Shown here: piece by piece, positions 1 to 8,183 of the stretch
Layout of the letters: each line of letters opens with the position of its first letter
Numbering within the stretch: position 1 is the stretch's first letter
From: Afifellaceae bacterium
Lineage (GTDB): Bacteria > Pseudomonadota > Alphaproteobacteria > Rhizobiales > Afifellaceae
Assembly: GCA_028284625.1 (NCBI GenBank)
Contig: JANQRH010000024.1
Span: 1-57,895 of the forward strand
DNA: 57,895 nt
Reading direction: 5' to 3'
Program-made: the position numbers and the translations under genes
The notes under the pieces: generated by a model
What the model was told of the DNA's origin: nothing
Database searches by the model: none
Seen by the model: only the letters and a program-made list of their open reading frames with translations

Positions 1-1
1 C

Positions 2-340
2 CAGGACGAGGCTGAGGCTGTGACGTGGCTCCGCCAGGCGGCCGATCAGGGCTATGCCGACGCCATCTGGATGCTGGGCCAGAAATACATGCGCGGCGGT
101 GGCGGCCTCCCCTTCGACGCAGCACAGGCCGCGCAATACTTCCTCGATGCATTGAGAAATGCTTCTGACTTGGCGCACGAAGCGCTGGTTGAAGACCGTG
201 CCAGAGACCTGACGAACGTGGCGCGGCGTGAAATACAGCGCGCGCTCCGCGCCGCCGGCGACTACTCGGGCCTGGTCGATGGTCTGTTCGACGAAGAGAC
301 GGTCAGCGCCTTGCAGCGCCTATACGAGCAATCGTCGTAG
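2..340 (+). CDS. Sel1-repeat protein, C-terminal fragment (5' end outside window)
   Basis: The frame is open from the left edge, so this is the tail of a longer gene; the GTG at 20 is internal. The visible 112 residues start with a Sel1-like repeat (WLRQAADQGYADAIWMLGQ), which usually acts as a protein-interaction solenoid. They end in a segment (YSGLVDGLFDEETVSALQRL) resembling a PG_binding_1 peptidoglycan-binding domain. Sel1 repeats plus a terminal peptidoglycan-binding unit also end the PodJ-like protein at 17072-22054. The function of the whole protein cannot be judged from this piece. No clear terminator follows; the next gene starts 265 bp away. Confidence 0.7.
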   Translation, partial: QDEAEAVTWLRQAADQGYADAIWMLGQKYMRGGGGLPFDAAQAAQYFLDALRNASDLAHEALVEDRARDLTNVARREIQRALRAAGDYSGLVDGLFDEETVSALQRLYEQSS

Positions 341-605
341 AAGCCAGGCGGCACCTCGACGACTCTTCGGCGTCCTCAACTCGGCCGGCCCACTGCCGGG
401 TCTCAACGGACTCGCGCCGCATCAAGCCGGCCTGCGGATTGCGCGTCCTTAATATCAGGTAAAAATAGACACCGACATTTACAATGAAGATTGGCGAATA
501 CGAAGAGAGAATATTTGTCCTTCAAATCGTTAGCAATGTTTGAAGGTGGTATTGCCGTTTCTTTTCTCTATTTTGATGGTGCAAATAAAGTCATCTGCCG
601 AAGAC

Positions 606-2339
606 ATGAAGATGCTAGGTCACCTCATAGACGCATGCACCCGCCTGGGGCGCGACCAGCGCGGCAATGTCTTCATTCTGTTTGCGGCCTCGGTGATTCC
701 GCTGTTTCTCGTCATGGGAGGCGCAATCGATCTCGCCCGCTACGCCCGCTACAAGGTTGATCTGGCCAATGCGGTCGACGCCGGCGCGCTGGCGCTGGCC
801 CGGCAGGGTGAGGGCCTCAACGAGGCGCAGGCGACGACTTTCGTTGAGAACTACGTCACCTCGTTCCCGGTCGGTGACGACGAGTTCGCCGTTCAAAACT
901 TCGATGTCGATATCACCGATCGCGGCTACATCGTGACCGCCGACGGCGCCATGAAGACGATCTTTCTGCCGCTTGGTTATTTTGCGCCAAGCCGCCAGGG
1001 CATCATGTCGATGGATGTGGATATTCTCTCCGAGGTCGTCCGTGGCAGCAATCAGGTCGAGCTGGCGCTGGTCTTCGACAACACCGGCTCAATGAGCTAC
1101 TCCGCTGGCTCCAATCCCTGTGGCACCGGCAGCACCCGCATGGCCGGGTTGAAATGCGCCGCCACGACGCTTGTTGAAGATCTCATGGACGAGATGAACG
1201 AAAGTGGCGGTGAGGATCAGCTCAAGGTGGCGCTGGTGCCCTTTGAGGGATCGGTCAATGTCAATGTCAGCTCGAGTAACCCGCCCTCGTGGATCGAATG
1301 GTCGGATGAGTCGGCGACTGACGATTCCAATCAGCCTTATTACACCGGCATCAACTTCGACGAGAAGGATTTCGGCGGCTCCGACTGGCGGAAGATAAGC
1401 CCGCGGTGGCTCTACGAGAAGATCGGCATTTCGTGGGCGGGCTGCGTGGAGATGCGCGCGGAACCCTATGATGTTCTCGATACGACACCGACGTCAGCGA
1501 TTCCCGATACGCTGTTTGTTCCGATGTTCTGGCCGGACGAGCCGGATTCTTCGTCTGCATGGAACAATTATCTCTACGACAGCGTCTCCGGCAGCTGGCA
1601 TCAGCGGCAAAAGAGCCTGACGAAATACGACAAGTCGAGCCCCAGCCAGGTCTATTGGCGTAGCGGCCGAAAGGACACGACCTACCCGTATTCCTATGGC
1701 CCAAACCGCGGCTGCCCGCGGCCGCTGACGCCGCTGACGAGCAACGAAACGACGGTTCTCAACGCAATCAACGCGATGCAGGCGCAGGGCGCCACAGGTA
1801 CCTTTATCCCGGTCGGGCTGGCTTGGGGGTGGCATGTGCTCTCACCGGGCGAGCCTTACACCGAAGGCCGTGGACCCGGGGACGAAGATTACGAAAAGAC
1901 CATCAAGGCGGTCGTCCTGTTAACGGACGGCGAAAACTCTCCGTCGATCTCCATCACCAGCTATTACAACAAAAACGAGGCGACGTTCTCCGCCTACAAC
2001 TATCCAGGGACCGAGGCCGACCATGTCGTGAGTGGCGTTCACTATTATCGGCGGCTGCAGAACGTGAACGTCAATTCCGATCCGTCGGAATCGACTGCAA
2101 AGTCGGCGCTCGATGGCAAGACGTCGACGCTCTGCAGCAATGCGAAAGATGGCGGCATCCGCCTTTACACCATCACCTTCGGCTCGATCGGCGAATCCAC
2201 GAAGACCTTGATGCGCGACTGCGCCAGCGACGACAGCGAAGGCAACGCGCTCTATTTCGACGCGCCGAACAGCCAAGAGCTGGACGATATCTTTCAGATG
2301 ATCGGCGAAGACCTCTCTGAGATTCACCTCGCCATGTAG
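606..2339 (+). CDS. TadG-like pilus-assembly/von Willebrand factor A protein
   Basis: The N-terminus has the TadE/TadG pattern: a short cytoplasmic stretch with RDQRGNVFILFA, one hydrophobic segment (about residues 20-42), then an extracytoplasmic ALDLAR-like start (GAIDLARYARYKVDLANAVD). A von Willebrand A domain follows, with a MIDAS-like DNTGSMS at about residue 158. The C-terminal half contains VVLLTDGENSPS and YTITFGSIGES, typical of that fold. TadG proteins are linked to Flp/Tad pili or surface attachment, but no other tad genes are in view. The frame is open upstream to a TTG at 540; ATG 606 (or 612) is preferred because the membrane anchor begins right after it, though the ribosome site is weak. 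Confidence 0.8.
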   Translation: MKMLGHLIDACTRLGRDQRGNVFILFAASVIPLFLVMGGAIDLARYARYKVDLANAVDAGALALARQGEGLNEAQATTFVENYVTSFPVGDDEFAVQNFDVDITDRGYIVTADGAMKTIFLPLGYFAPSRQGIMSMDVDILSEVVRGSNQVELALVFDNTGSMSYSAGSNPCGTGSTRMAGLKCAATTLVEDLMDEMNESGGEDQLKVALVPFEGSVNVNVSSSNPPSWIEWSDESATDDSNQPYYTGINFDEKDFGGSDWRKISPRWLYEKIGISWAGCVEMRAEPYDVLDTTPTSAIPDTLFVPMFWPDEPDSSSAWNNYLYDSVSGSWHQRQKSLTKYDKSSPSQVYWRSGRKDTTYPYSYGPNRGCPRPLTPLTSNETTVLNAINAMQAQGATGTFIPVGLAWGWHVLSPGEPYTEGRGPGDEDYEKTIKAVVLLTDGENSPSISITSYYNKNEATFSAYNYPGTEADHVVSGVHYYRRLQNVNVNSDPSESTAKSALDGKTSTLCSNAKDGGIRLYTITFGSIGESTKTLMRDCASDDSEGNALYFDAPNSQELDDIFQMIGEDLSEIHLAM

Positions 2340-2408
2340 GTCTGCTCAGCCGACGTCCAACAACGGGACCGATCGAGAATGCGGTCGTTATAGCATGTCG
2401 CGGAATTT

Positions 2409-2483
2409 TGGAGCGGGCGATCGGGATCGAACCGACGACATTCAGCTTGGGAAGCTGACGTTCTACCACTGAACTACGCCCGC
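2409..2483 (-). tRNA. tRNA-Gly(CCC)
   Basis: Read on the minus strand this folds as a complete 75-nt cloverleaf including encoded CCA. The acceptor stem is GCGGGCG/CGCCCGC. The D arm is GTTC/GAAC, the anticodon stem TCAGC/GCTGA with loop TTCCCAA (anticodon CCC), and the T arm GTCGG/CCGAT with loop TTCGATC. It stands alone between tadG and doxX; no integrase or att-like repeat is next to it. Confidence 0.96.
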
Positions 2484-2536
2484 ATCGGCGACAAGAATCG
2501 TGTGTGCGCCAAGCGCTGTCAAGCAGTGTCGTTCGG

Positions 2537-2905
2537 CTAAGCGCCGCCGAATTTCAGCATCGCCTCGCGGCGGCGTGTGAAAATGAACACGCACAGAAGC
2601 AAGATCACCAGGGCGGGGACTGTCTGCCCGATGGGCGTGTGCACGACGTGGAAGTAGATGGCGCCCAGCATGATGATAGAGAGGCCGGCGGCCGCCAATG
2701 CGCTGAGCGGGCGTATCAAGAGGCCGATGGCGCCGGCGACCTCGCACAATCCGATGAAATAGCCGAACCAGCCAGGCAGGCCTAGGATCGCGAAGCTTTC
2801 ATGCAGCGCCGGCGTGCCGGCAAGTTTCATGGCGCCGGCAACGCCGACCAGAAGTGCGACGATGATGATCGCCGCCCAAATCCCGTATTTGCGAACGAGG
2901 TCCAT
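2537..2905 (-). CDS. DoxX-family membrane protein
   Basis: A 122-residue protein with four predicted membrane segments (IWAAIIIVALLVGVAGA; WFGYFIGLCEVAGAIGLLI; ALAAAGLSIIMLGAIYFHV; VPALVILLLCVFIF). The pattern GxxKLAG...GLPGWFGYFIGLCEVAGAIGLL is typical of DoxX/SURF4-like proteins, and the size is right for the family. Roles given to the family vary (redox, thiol metabolism, efflux) and none can be assigned here. It ends in a charged tail (FTRRREAMLKFGG). It has no obvious operon partner. Confidence 0.8.
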   Translation of the reverse strand: MDLVRKYGIWAAIIIVALLVGVAGAMKLAGTPALHESFAILGLPGWFGYFIGLCEVAGAIGLLIRPLSALAAAGLSIIMLGAIYFHVVHTPIGQTVPALVILLLCVFIFTRRREAMLKFGGA

Positions 2906-3052
2906 GTTCCACCCCCAGCGTTTGTTCGCGACCGTGTTTGGGTCTGGAGGTTTATCTCCTCAGGGGCGACAGCCCAAGGTGCCTTTATTCACATCTTGAT
3001 GTGGTTGCAGGCGCTCAGCGCTCGGAGTTCTGTGTCGGCTGCCGGGCTCGCG

Positions 3053-3655
3053 TCACCGGTCCGCCACGAGGCGAAGCCCGAACCCGCCGAGAACGATGGC
3101 GGAAAATCGCTCAAGATAGAGCTTGGCGCGGAGGTAGCGCTTCCTCACCGATTGCGTGCCCAGCGCGACGGCCAGCAAGGTGTAGAGTAGGATCTCAACG
3201 ACAACATGGTTGAGCACGACGGCCGCGTTCTCAAGAAGCGTCATGTCGGCCGGGAAGATGACGATCAGAACGGCGGCGGCGAAGAGCACCGATTTCGGGT
3301 TCAGAATATTGATCATCATGCCTTGGCGAAAGGCATGCTTGGCGGGCTTGATCTCAGTCTCGATATCGTTCTTGGCGCCGATCCACATCTTGTAGGCGAC
3401 ATAGAGAAGGTAGATCGCGCCGGCGATTTTCGCCGTGGCGTATGCCCATGGGACGAGCCGAAACACCGCCTCCAGGCCCAGCAAGGCCATCATGGTCCAT
3501 GTGGCGGCGACGAGGCCAAGGCCGCAGCCGACCGCGATGCCGGCGCGCCGACCTGAGCTCAATGTCGTGCAGACCGCAACGAGGAGCGCCGGACCGGGGC
3601 TGACGAATGCAGCCAGCAGCGCGATGTTGAACGCGATGAGGTGCTCGATGGACAT
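3053..3655 (-). CDS. LysE/RhtB-family exporter
   Basis: A 200-residue polytopic inner-membrane protein. It opens with the LysE-family signature (FVSPGPALLVAVCTTLSSGRRAG) and carries the conserved NPKSVLF motif at about residues 118-124. Hydrophobicity suggests about six membrane segments. Members export amino acids and their derivatives; the substrate is unknown here. It lies 30 bp downstream of dcd on the same strand and could be cotranscribed with it. A second, clearly different LysE-type gene sits at 7313-7936. Confidence 0.85.
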   Translation of the reverse strand: MSIEHLIAFNIALLAAFVSPGPALLVAVCTTLSSGRRAGIAVGCGLGLVAATWTMMALLGLEAVFRLVPWAYATAKIAGAIYLLYVAYKMWIGAKNDIETEIKPAKHAFRQGMMINILNPKSVLFAAAVLIVIFPADMTLLENAAVVLNHVVVEILLYTLLAVALGTQSVRKRYLRAKLYLERFSAIVLGGFGLRLVADR

Positions 3656-3685
3656 CGGGTCATGTGCTCCTTGCGGGTGCGGCTC

Positions 3686-4777
3686 TCAGCCGCTGCGAAA
3701 GTGCTTTGAGAGTTTTAGGCCCTGCGCCTGGTAGTTGGAACCGAGGGCGGCGCCGTAAAGCGTGTCGGGTGCGGCGGCCATCGGCTCATAGACCAGGCGG
3801 CCGATCGTCTGCCCGTGCTCCAGAATGAACGGCACTTCGTGGCTGCGCACCTCCAGCACAGCGCGGCTGCCATGGCCGCCGGCCGGCGCGTGCCCGAAGC
3901 CGGGATCGAAGAAGCCCGCATAGTGAACGCGGAACTCGCCGACGAAGGGATCGAAGGGCACCATCTCCGCGGCGTACCCGGCGGGGACGTGCACGGCCTC
4001 GGCGGAGACGAGGATATAGAACTGCGCCGGATCGAGCACGATCTCCGGTCGCTCGCCGCGGGCGATCGGCTCCCAGAAGGCGCTCATGTCGTAGGCGCCG
4101 ACCTGGTCGACGTCGATCACGCCGGTATAGCGCTTGGCGCGATAGCCGACGAGGTTGGCGTCGCCGCCTTGCAAGTCGATGGACAGCGCCAGCCCGTTGA
4201 TGAAACGCGGGCTGCCGCTCGCCAATGTCTCGCGCTTGTGCAGGTCAAGCAGGGCCGCATCGTCGAGCATGGCGTTGCCGCGGCGGAAGCGGATCTGCGA
4301 CAGCCGCGAGCCGGCGCGCACAAGAATGGGAAATGTGCGCGGGCTGATCTCCAGATAGAGCGGACCGGAATAGCCGTCCGGCATCTGATCGAAGGCGCGC
4401 GCTTCATCGGTGATGACGCGGGTGAAGACGTCGAGCCGGCCGGTGGAGCTTTTGGGGTTGGCGCTGGCGGCGATGTCGGCGGGGAGCGCCAGGCCTTCCA
4501 GAAGCGGCACGATATAGACGCAGCCGGTTTCCAGCACCGCACCGTCGCTCAAGTCGAATTCGTGCAGGCCAAGCTGCTTCAGCTTTTCGGCGACGGAGAA
4601 TTGCGGGCCGGGCAGAAAGCTGGCGCGCACGCGCGTCGCTTTGCGCCCGAGCCTGAGGTCGAGGCTCGCCGGCTGCACTTGGTTGTCGGCAGCCGGCTCG
4701 GCGAGCTTGATCGCGCCTTCGGCGATGAGGCGGTTGATGTCGCGGTCGGGGAGGATGCCTTCGGCTTTATTGGTCAT
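3686..4777 (-). CDS. dcd: 2'-deoxycytidine 5'-triphosphate deaminase (long, two-domain form)
   Basis: Deaminates dCTP to dUTP for thymidylate synthesis. The 363-residue product is about twice the length of the E. coli enzyme and matches the long alphaproteobacterial form with two dUTPase-like beta domains. Family signatures include PASLDLRLG near the N-terminus and ANPKSSTGRLDVFTRV, corresponding to the conserved catalytic and binding loop. The second half repeats the fold (PILVRAGSRLSQIRFRRG; YAGFFDPGFGH; LEVRSHEVPFILEHGQ). ATG 4777 is preferred over the in-frame ATG at 4798 because a GGACAG element lies just upstream and MTNKAEGILPDRDIN looks like the native N-terminus. Confidence 0.88.
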   Translation of the reverse strand: MTNKAEGILPDRDINRLIAEGAIKLAEPAADNQVQPASLDLRLGRKATRVRASFLPGPQFSVAEKLKQLGLHEFDLSDGAVLETGCVYIVPLLEGLALPADIAASANPKSSTGRLDVFTRVITDEARAFDQMPDGYSGPLYLEISPRTFPILVRAGSRLSQIRFRRGNAMLDDAALLDLHKRETLASGSPRFINGLALSIDLQGGDANLVGYRAKRYTGVIDVDQVGAYDMSAFWEPIARGERPEIVLDPAQFYILVSAEAVHVPAGYAAEMVPFDPFVGEFRVHYAGFFDPGFGHAPAGGHGSRAVLEVRSHEVPFILEHGQTIGRLVYEPMAAAPDTLYGAALGSNYQAQGLKLSKHFRSG

Positions 4778-4800
4778 GTGCTGTCCGTGCCTCGACACCG

Positions 4801-4905
4801 CCCTTCATCCCGTCCTTCGAGGCTTCTTTCGCCCTCATCCTGAGGTGCGAGCGAAGCGAGCCTCGAAGGGGCGAAAGAAGCACCTCAGGATGAGGGATGA
4901 AAGGG
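4801..4905. repeat. Composite intergenic palindromic element with interleaved arms
   Basis: Four pairs of inverted arms are visible. The outer pair is CCCTTCATCCC (4801-4811) and GGGATGAAAGGG (4894-4905, one extra base). Inside are CCTTCGAGGC (4814-4823) with 4860-4869, TTCTTTCGCCC (4824-4834) with 4869-4879, and CTCATCCTGAGGTGC (4834-4848) with 4880-4894. The three inner pairs occur in order A-B-C then A'-B'-C', so they cannot all nest in one simple hairpin. Similar 'CTCATCCTGAGG' palindromes are dispersed in Rhizobiales genomes. It lies between divergent dcd and metZ. Confidence 0.85.
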
Positions 4906-4990
4906 CGTTGAGCGTTCATCCGCCTGCTTCACGGCTACCGTCTATCGGAGGCGGCGATTGACGCCAAGAGCGCCAGCGGCTATGCGAAAC

Positions 4991-5050
4991 GTCATCACGT
5001 GGTGATTTGTGCCGGCCGGCTTGCAACCACGCTAAAAACAAATGCTAAAA
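4991..5050 (+). promoter_or_regulatory. SAM-II riboswitch (metA-type aptamer) upstream of metZ
   Basis: The conserved features of the alphaproteobacterial SAM-II aptamer are all present: P1 CGTGG (4998-5002) with CCACG (5027-5031), GTGATTTG in the loop, CCGGCTTGCA before the 3' strand, then CGCTAAAAACAAATGCTAAA. ATTTG (5005-5009) can pair with CAAAT (5039-5043) to form the ligand-binding H-type pseudoknot. The class binds S-adenosylmethionine and turns down methionine-synthesis genes, which fits the metZ gene starting 69 nt downstream. Confidence 0.93.
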
Positions 5051-5104
5051 GGCCGGAGGGGAAACCCCCGGCCCTGCTTTTAAACGAAGCGCGGCCGGGT
5101 TTTT
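5051..5104 (+). terminator. Riboswitch expression platform: terminator with a competing hairpin
   Basis: CCCGGCC (5067-5073) pairs with GGCCGGG (5093-5099), with an extra inner GCTT/AAGC pair, and is followed at once by TTTTT (5100-5104); this is a good intrinsic terminator. The same CCCGGCC strand can instead pair with the upstream GGCCG/GGGG segment (5051-5061, loop AAA), which would disrupt the terminator. The metZ ribosome site GGAGG (5108-5112) follows directly. The sequence therefore suggests transcriptional control; which state SAM favours is inferred. Confidence 0.75.
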
Positions 5105-5118
5105 GTTGGAGGTTCCCC

Positions 5119-6345
5119 ATGGCGAACAAGACGCCTGGCCAGAAACGCTTTCGTCCTGCCACCGAGCTTATCCATGGCGGCAGCGCCCGCTCGCATTTCG
5201 GCGAGACGTCGGAGGCGCTCTTTCTCACGCAGGGCTTCGTCTATGCCGACGCGGAAGCCGCGGAGGCGCGCTTCAAAGGCGACGATCCGGGCTTCGTCTA
5301 TTCGCGCTACGCCAATCCGACTGTCGCGATGTTCGAGGAGCGCATGTGCCGGCTTGAAGGCGCAGAGGCCGGACAGGCGGTCGCAAGCGGCATGGCTGCC
5401 GTCAGTGCGTCGCTGCTTTCAGACCTCAAGGCCGGCGATCATGTCGTGTCGTCGCGGGCGCTCTTCGGCTCGTGCGACTACGTCATCACCGAAATCCTTC
5501 CGCGCTTCGGCATCGCCTCCACGCTGGTCGACGGGCGCGATCTTGATCAGTGGCGCGCCGCCATGCGGCCGGAGACACGGGCGCTCTTTCTGGAGAGCCC
5601 GTCCAACCCGACGCTGGAGCTGATCGATATTGCGGCCGTGGCGGAGATGGCGCGCGCCAATGATGCGCGGCTCATCGTCGACAATGTCTTTTCCACGCCG
5701 ATCTTCCAGAAGCCGCTGGCGCTTGGCGCGCACAGCGTCGTCTATTCCGCGACCAAGCACATTGACGGGCAGGGGCGGTGCCTGGGCGGCATCGTGCTCT
5801 CCAGCGAAAAGTGGATTGAAGAGAAGCTCTTTCCTTATCTCAAGCATACCGGGCCGTCGCTCAGCCCGTTCAATGCGTGGGTGCTTTTGAAGGCGCTTGA
5901 GACGCTGGAGCTTCGCGTCACGCGACAGACGGAAAGTGCGGCGAAGCTGGCGGAGATGCTCGCCGCGCATCCGGCGGTGACGCGCATCTACTATCCGGGC
6001 CACGACAGCCATCCGCAGCATGCGCTGGCCAAGCGGCAGATGACCGGTGGCGGCAACATCATCTCGTTCGACCTGGCCGGCGGCAAACGCAGCGCCTTCG
6101 ATATGCTGCGCGCGCTGCAGGTGGTCAAAATCTCCAACAATCTCGGCGACGCAAAAAGCCTCATCACGCATCCGGCGACGACCACGCATCAGCGGCTGAC
6201 CGACGAGGAGCGCGCGACGCTTGGCATCGGCGATGGGCTGGTGCGATTGTCGGTGGGGCTGGAGGATCCCGACGACATCAAAGAGGATTTCGAGCAGGCA
6301 CTCGCCCGCGCCAGCGCGCCGAATGTGAGGGCGGTGTCGGCCTAA
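5119..6345 (+). CDS. metZ: O-succinylhomoserine sulfhydrylase
   Basis: PLP enzyme of the Cys/Met-metabolism family that makes homocysteine from O-succinylhomoserine and sulfide. The 408-residue product has the family pattern: YSRYANPTVAMFEERM, the AVASGMAAVSASLLS loop, and the Schiff-base lysine in SATKHIDGQGRCLGG (about Lys213). Start ATG 5119 has a strong GGAGG 6 nt upstream; an open frame runs back to 4999 but crosses the riboswitch, so the longer start is rejected. Control by the SAM-II element supports a methionine role. A related enzyme using O-acetylhomoserine cannot be fully excluded by eye. Confidence 0.93.
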   Translation: MANKTPGQKRFRPATELIHGGSARSHFGETSEALFLTQGFVYADAEAAEARFKGDDPGFVYSRYANPTVAMFEERMCRLEGAEAGQAVASGMAAVSASLLSDLKAGDHVVSSRALFGSCDYVITEILPRFGIASTLVDGRDLDQWRAAMRPETRALFLESPSNPTLELIDIAAVAEMARANDARLIVDNVFSTPIFQKPLALGAHSVVYSATKHIDGQGRCLGGIVLSSEKWIEEKLFPYLKHTGPSLSPFNAWVLLKALETLELRVTRQTESAAKLAEMLAAHPAVTRIYYPGHDSHPQHALAKRQMTGGGNIISFDLAGGKRSAFDMLRALQVVKISNNLGDAKSLITHPATTTHQRLTDEERATLGIGDGLVRLSVGLEDPDDIKEDFEQALARASAPNVRAVSA

Positions 6346-6516
6346 AGCGCGGGAAACACTCTCGACAGGCGATTGCCGGCGCGTCTTTTCGCGTGTGCCG
6401 CGCCTAACCGCGGACGCCGGATTTGAGGCCGCGGTCCCTATGTGCAAGGAAGGGGCCTTCGCAGCACAATAGGGAGACGCGCGGCGGCCGCGATCGGCCA
6501 GCGGCCCGTCTGATTT

Positions 6517-7296
6517 ATGAGACAGCGCTATCGCATCAAGTTTCCGCCAGCGGACAGCCAATCGCTCGGCCAGAACGAAGTCACCTTCGTCCTGGTGGAG
6601 GACAGCCGGGAGAAACGCTTCCGCTTCCACGATTATCACGAGATCTATTCCCGCCCGGGTCTCTACGAGCAGCTCTTCTATGACCGGCTGAAATGCTCGT
6701 CGCCGCAGAAGGTCGGCGAAATCCTCCAGAAGGCGATGGACGCCAGTGGCTGGAACCCGACGGAATCGCGCGTCCTCGATCTTGGCGCCGGCAATGGCAT
6801 CATGGGCGAAGTGCTGAAGAAGCACGGCGTGGCGCGTCTCGTCGGTGTCGACATCATCGCCGAGGCCAAGGACGCCGTGATCCGGGACCGGCCCGGCATT
6901 TATGACGAATATTACGTCGCCGACTTCATCAACATGGATGGGGAGGTTCGCGAGGAACTGGAGGAATGGCAGTTCGACTGCCTGACCTGCGTCGCGGCGC
7001 TCGGCTTCGACGATATCCCGGCCCCGGCCTTTCTTCAGGCGTTGCGGCTGATCCGCAATGACGGCTGGGTGGCCTTCAACATCAAGGAGAGTTTCCTGAA
7101 CCGCACGGACACATCGGGCTTCTCCAACTTCATCCGCGAACTGATCCTCTCCGAATATATCGACATCCACCATCTGGAGCGCTATCGCCACCGCCTCTCC
7201 ATGGAGGGCCTGCCGCTCTATTACTTTGCGCTGGTCGGGCAGAAGGTCGGCGACATCCCGATGGACTTTTTGGAGCAGATCGAAACGGCGGCGTGA
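6517..7296 (+). CDS. Class I SAM-dependent methyltransferase
   Basis: A 259-residue protein with a Rossmann methyltransferase core. Motif I is VLDLGAGNGIMGEVL (about residues 84-98), followed by the acidic motif II VGVDII and a later FDCLTCVAALGFDDIP (motif IV region). Residues 1-75 form an extra N-terminal part (FHDYHEIYSRPGLYEQLFYDRL) before the core. The substrate is not evident. It follows metZ by 171 bp on the same strand, but that gap has no clear shared signal. It is unlike the methyltransferase at 42267-43079. Confidence 0.82.
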   Translation: MRQRYRIKFPPADSQSLGQNEVTFVLVEDSREKRFRFHDYHEIYSRPGLYEQLFYDRLKCSSPQKVGEILQKAMDASGWNPTESRVLDLGAGNGIMGEVLKKHGVARLVGVDIIAEAKDAVIRDRPGIYDEYYVADFINMDGEVREELEEWQFDCLTCVAALGFDDIPAPAFLQALRLIRNDGWVAFNIKESFLNRTDTSGFSNFIRELILSEYIDIHHLERYRHRLSMEGLPLYYFALVGQKVGDIPMDFLEQIETAA

Positions 7297-7312
7297 GGTC
7301 GTCTGCGCCTCG

Positions 7313-7936
7313 CTACTGCGATGCGCGGATCGACACCGTCGCGATGCCGGCGCCGATCAGGCATGAGCCGCCGATCTTGTTGACCAGTCCGACTGCGCGC
7401 GGGCTTTTGACGAGCCGACCGGCGCGAGCGGCGATTGCGGCAAAGCCGAGCGCGTTGGCGAAGGCGAGTGTCAGGAACGTCGCCTCCAGCACGACCATCT
7501 GCGTCAGCAGATCGGCTTCCGGGGACAAAAACTGCGGCAGGAAGGCGACGAAGAAGGTGATGCTCTTGGGGTTCAGTGCTGTCACCAGCCAGGCATGGCC
7601 GAGCATCTTAGTGGGCGACGCTTCGGTCGTCTTTGGCGTTGCGGAAAGCGCTCCGCCGGCGCGCCAGAGTTTTATGCCGAGCCACACGAGATAGGCTGCG
7701 CCTGCCCATTTGACGATCGTGAAGGCCGTGGCGGAGGCGGCGAGCAGTGCGCCGACGCCCAAGAGCGACAGCGTCATGGCGGTGAAGTCGCCAAGCGTCG
7801 CGCCGACGGCCATCGGAAACGCCGTGCGCCAGCCCTGACCGAGCGCATAGGAGACAACGAGCAGAACCGTCGGCCCGGGGATCAGAAGCAGCGCGACAGT
7901 CGCGGCGGTAAAGGCAAGCCAGAGCTCAAGGGGCAT
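7313..7936 (-). CDS. LysE/RhtB-family exporter
   Basis: A 207-residue inner-membrane protein with about six hydrophobic segments. It has the family marks LLIPGPTVLLVVSYALGQGWR at the start, GAAYLVWLGIKLWR in the third segment, and ALNPKSITFFVAFLPQF in the middle. Members export amino acids such as homoserine, threonine or lysine; the substrate cannot be deduced. It is convergent with the methyltransferase gene (16 bp gap), and its upstream side is the palindrome-rich region 8019-8155. Confidence 0.87.
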   Translation of the reverse strand: MPLELWLAFTAATVALLLIPGPTVLLVVSYALGQGWRTAFPMAVGATLGDFTAMTLSLLGVGALLAASATAFTIVKWAGAAYLVWLGIKLWRAGGALSATPKTTEASPTKMLGHAWLVTALNPKSITFFVAFLPQFLSPEADLLTQMVVLEATFLTLAFANALGFAAIAARAGRLVKSPRAVGLVNKIGGSCLIGAGIATVSIRASQ

Positions 7937-8018
7937 TTATAGGCTCGATTGTTGTTAGCGAACGAAGCCATAAGCCGTCCACGGAGTCCAGCTTGGTGCT
8001 GGATCGTTCGGCAGGCAA

Positions 8019-8155
8019 ACCCTCTCCCCCTTGTGGGGAGAGGGTCGCCGGGCCTGAGCGGGCGAAGGGCCGGCTGGGAGAGGGGTGTAAGCGGCTTGCG
8101 CGGCGCCGAGATAACCCCTCCCCCAGCCCCTCCCCACAAGGGGGAGGGGAGAAGG
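8019..8155. repeat. Intergenic composite palindrome of the CCCTCTCCCC/GGGGAGAGGG type
   Basis: CCCTCTCCCC (8020-8029) pairs with GGGGAGAGGG (8035-8044). About 70 bases further, ACCCCTCCCCC and CCCCTCCCC face CAAGGGGGAGGGG (8137-8149), and GAGAGGGGT (8079-8087) is complementary to ACCCCTC at 8114-8120. The region lies between the lysE-like gene and the exonuclease gene and has no coding potential. A related but not identical block occurs at 56650-56815. Confidence 0.75.
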
Positions 8156-8183
8156 TCGTGCCGTGTATATTGGTGACGGCGCT

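Noticed and set aside
2409-2483. tRNA-Gly as integration site of a mobile element
   Set aside because: No integrase, no direct repeat of the tRNA 3' end, ordinary genes on both sides.
4801-4905. CRISPR-like array
   Set aside because: Arms are inverted and unequal, not regularly spaced direct repeats; no cas genes in the window.
4999-5118. N-terminal extension of metZ
   Set aside because: It would translate the SAM-II aptamer and the terminator; ATG 5119 has the ribosome site.
5419-7191. Long open frame on the minus strand (590 codons) opposite metZ and the methyltransferase gene
   Set aside because: Antisense to two clear genes, no recognisable domain; typical long shadow frame in GC-rich DNA.
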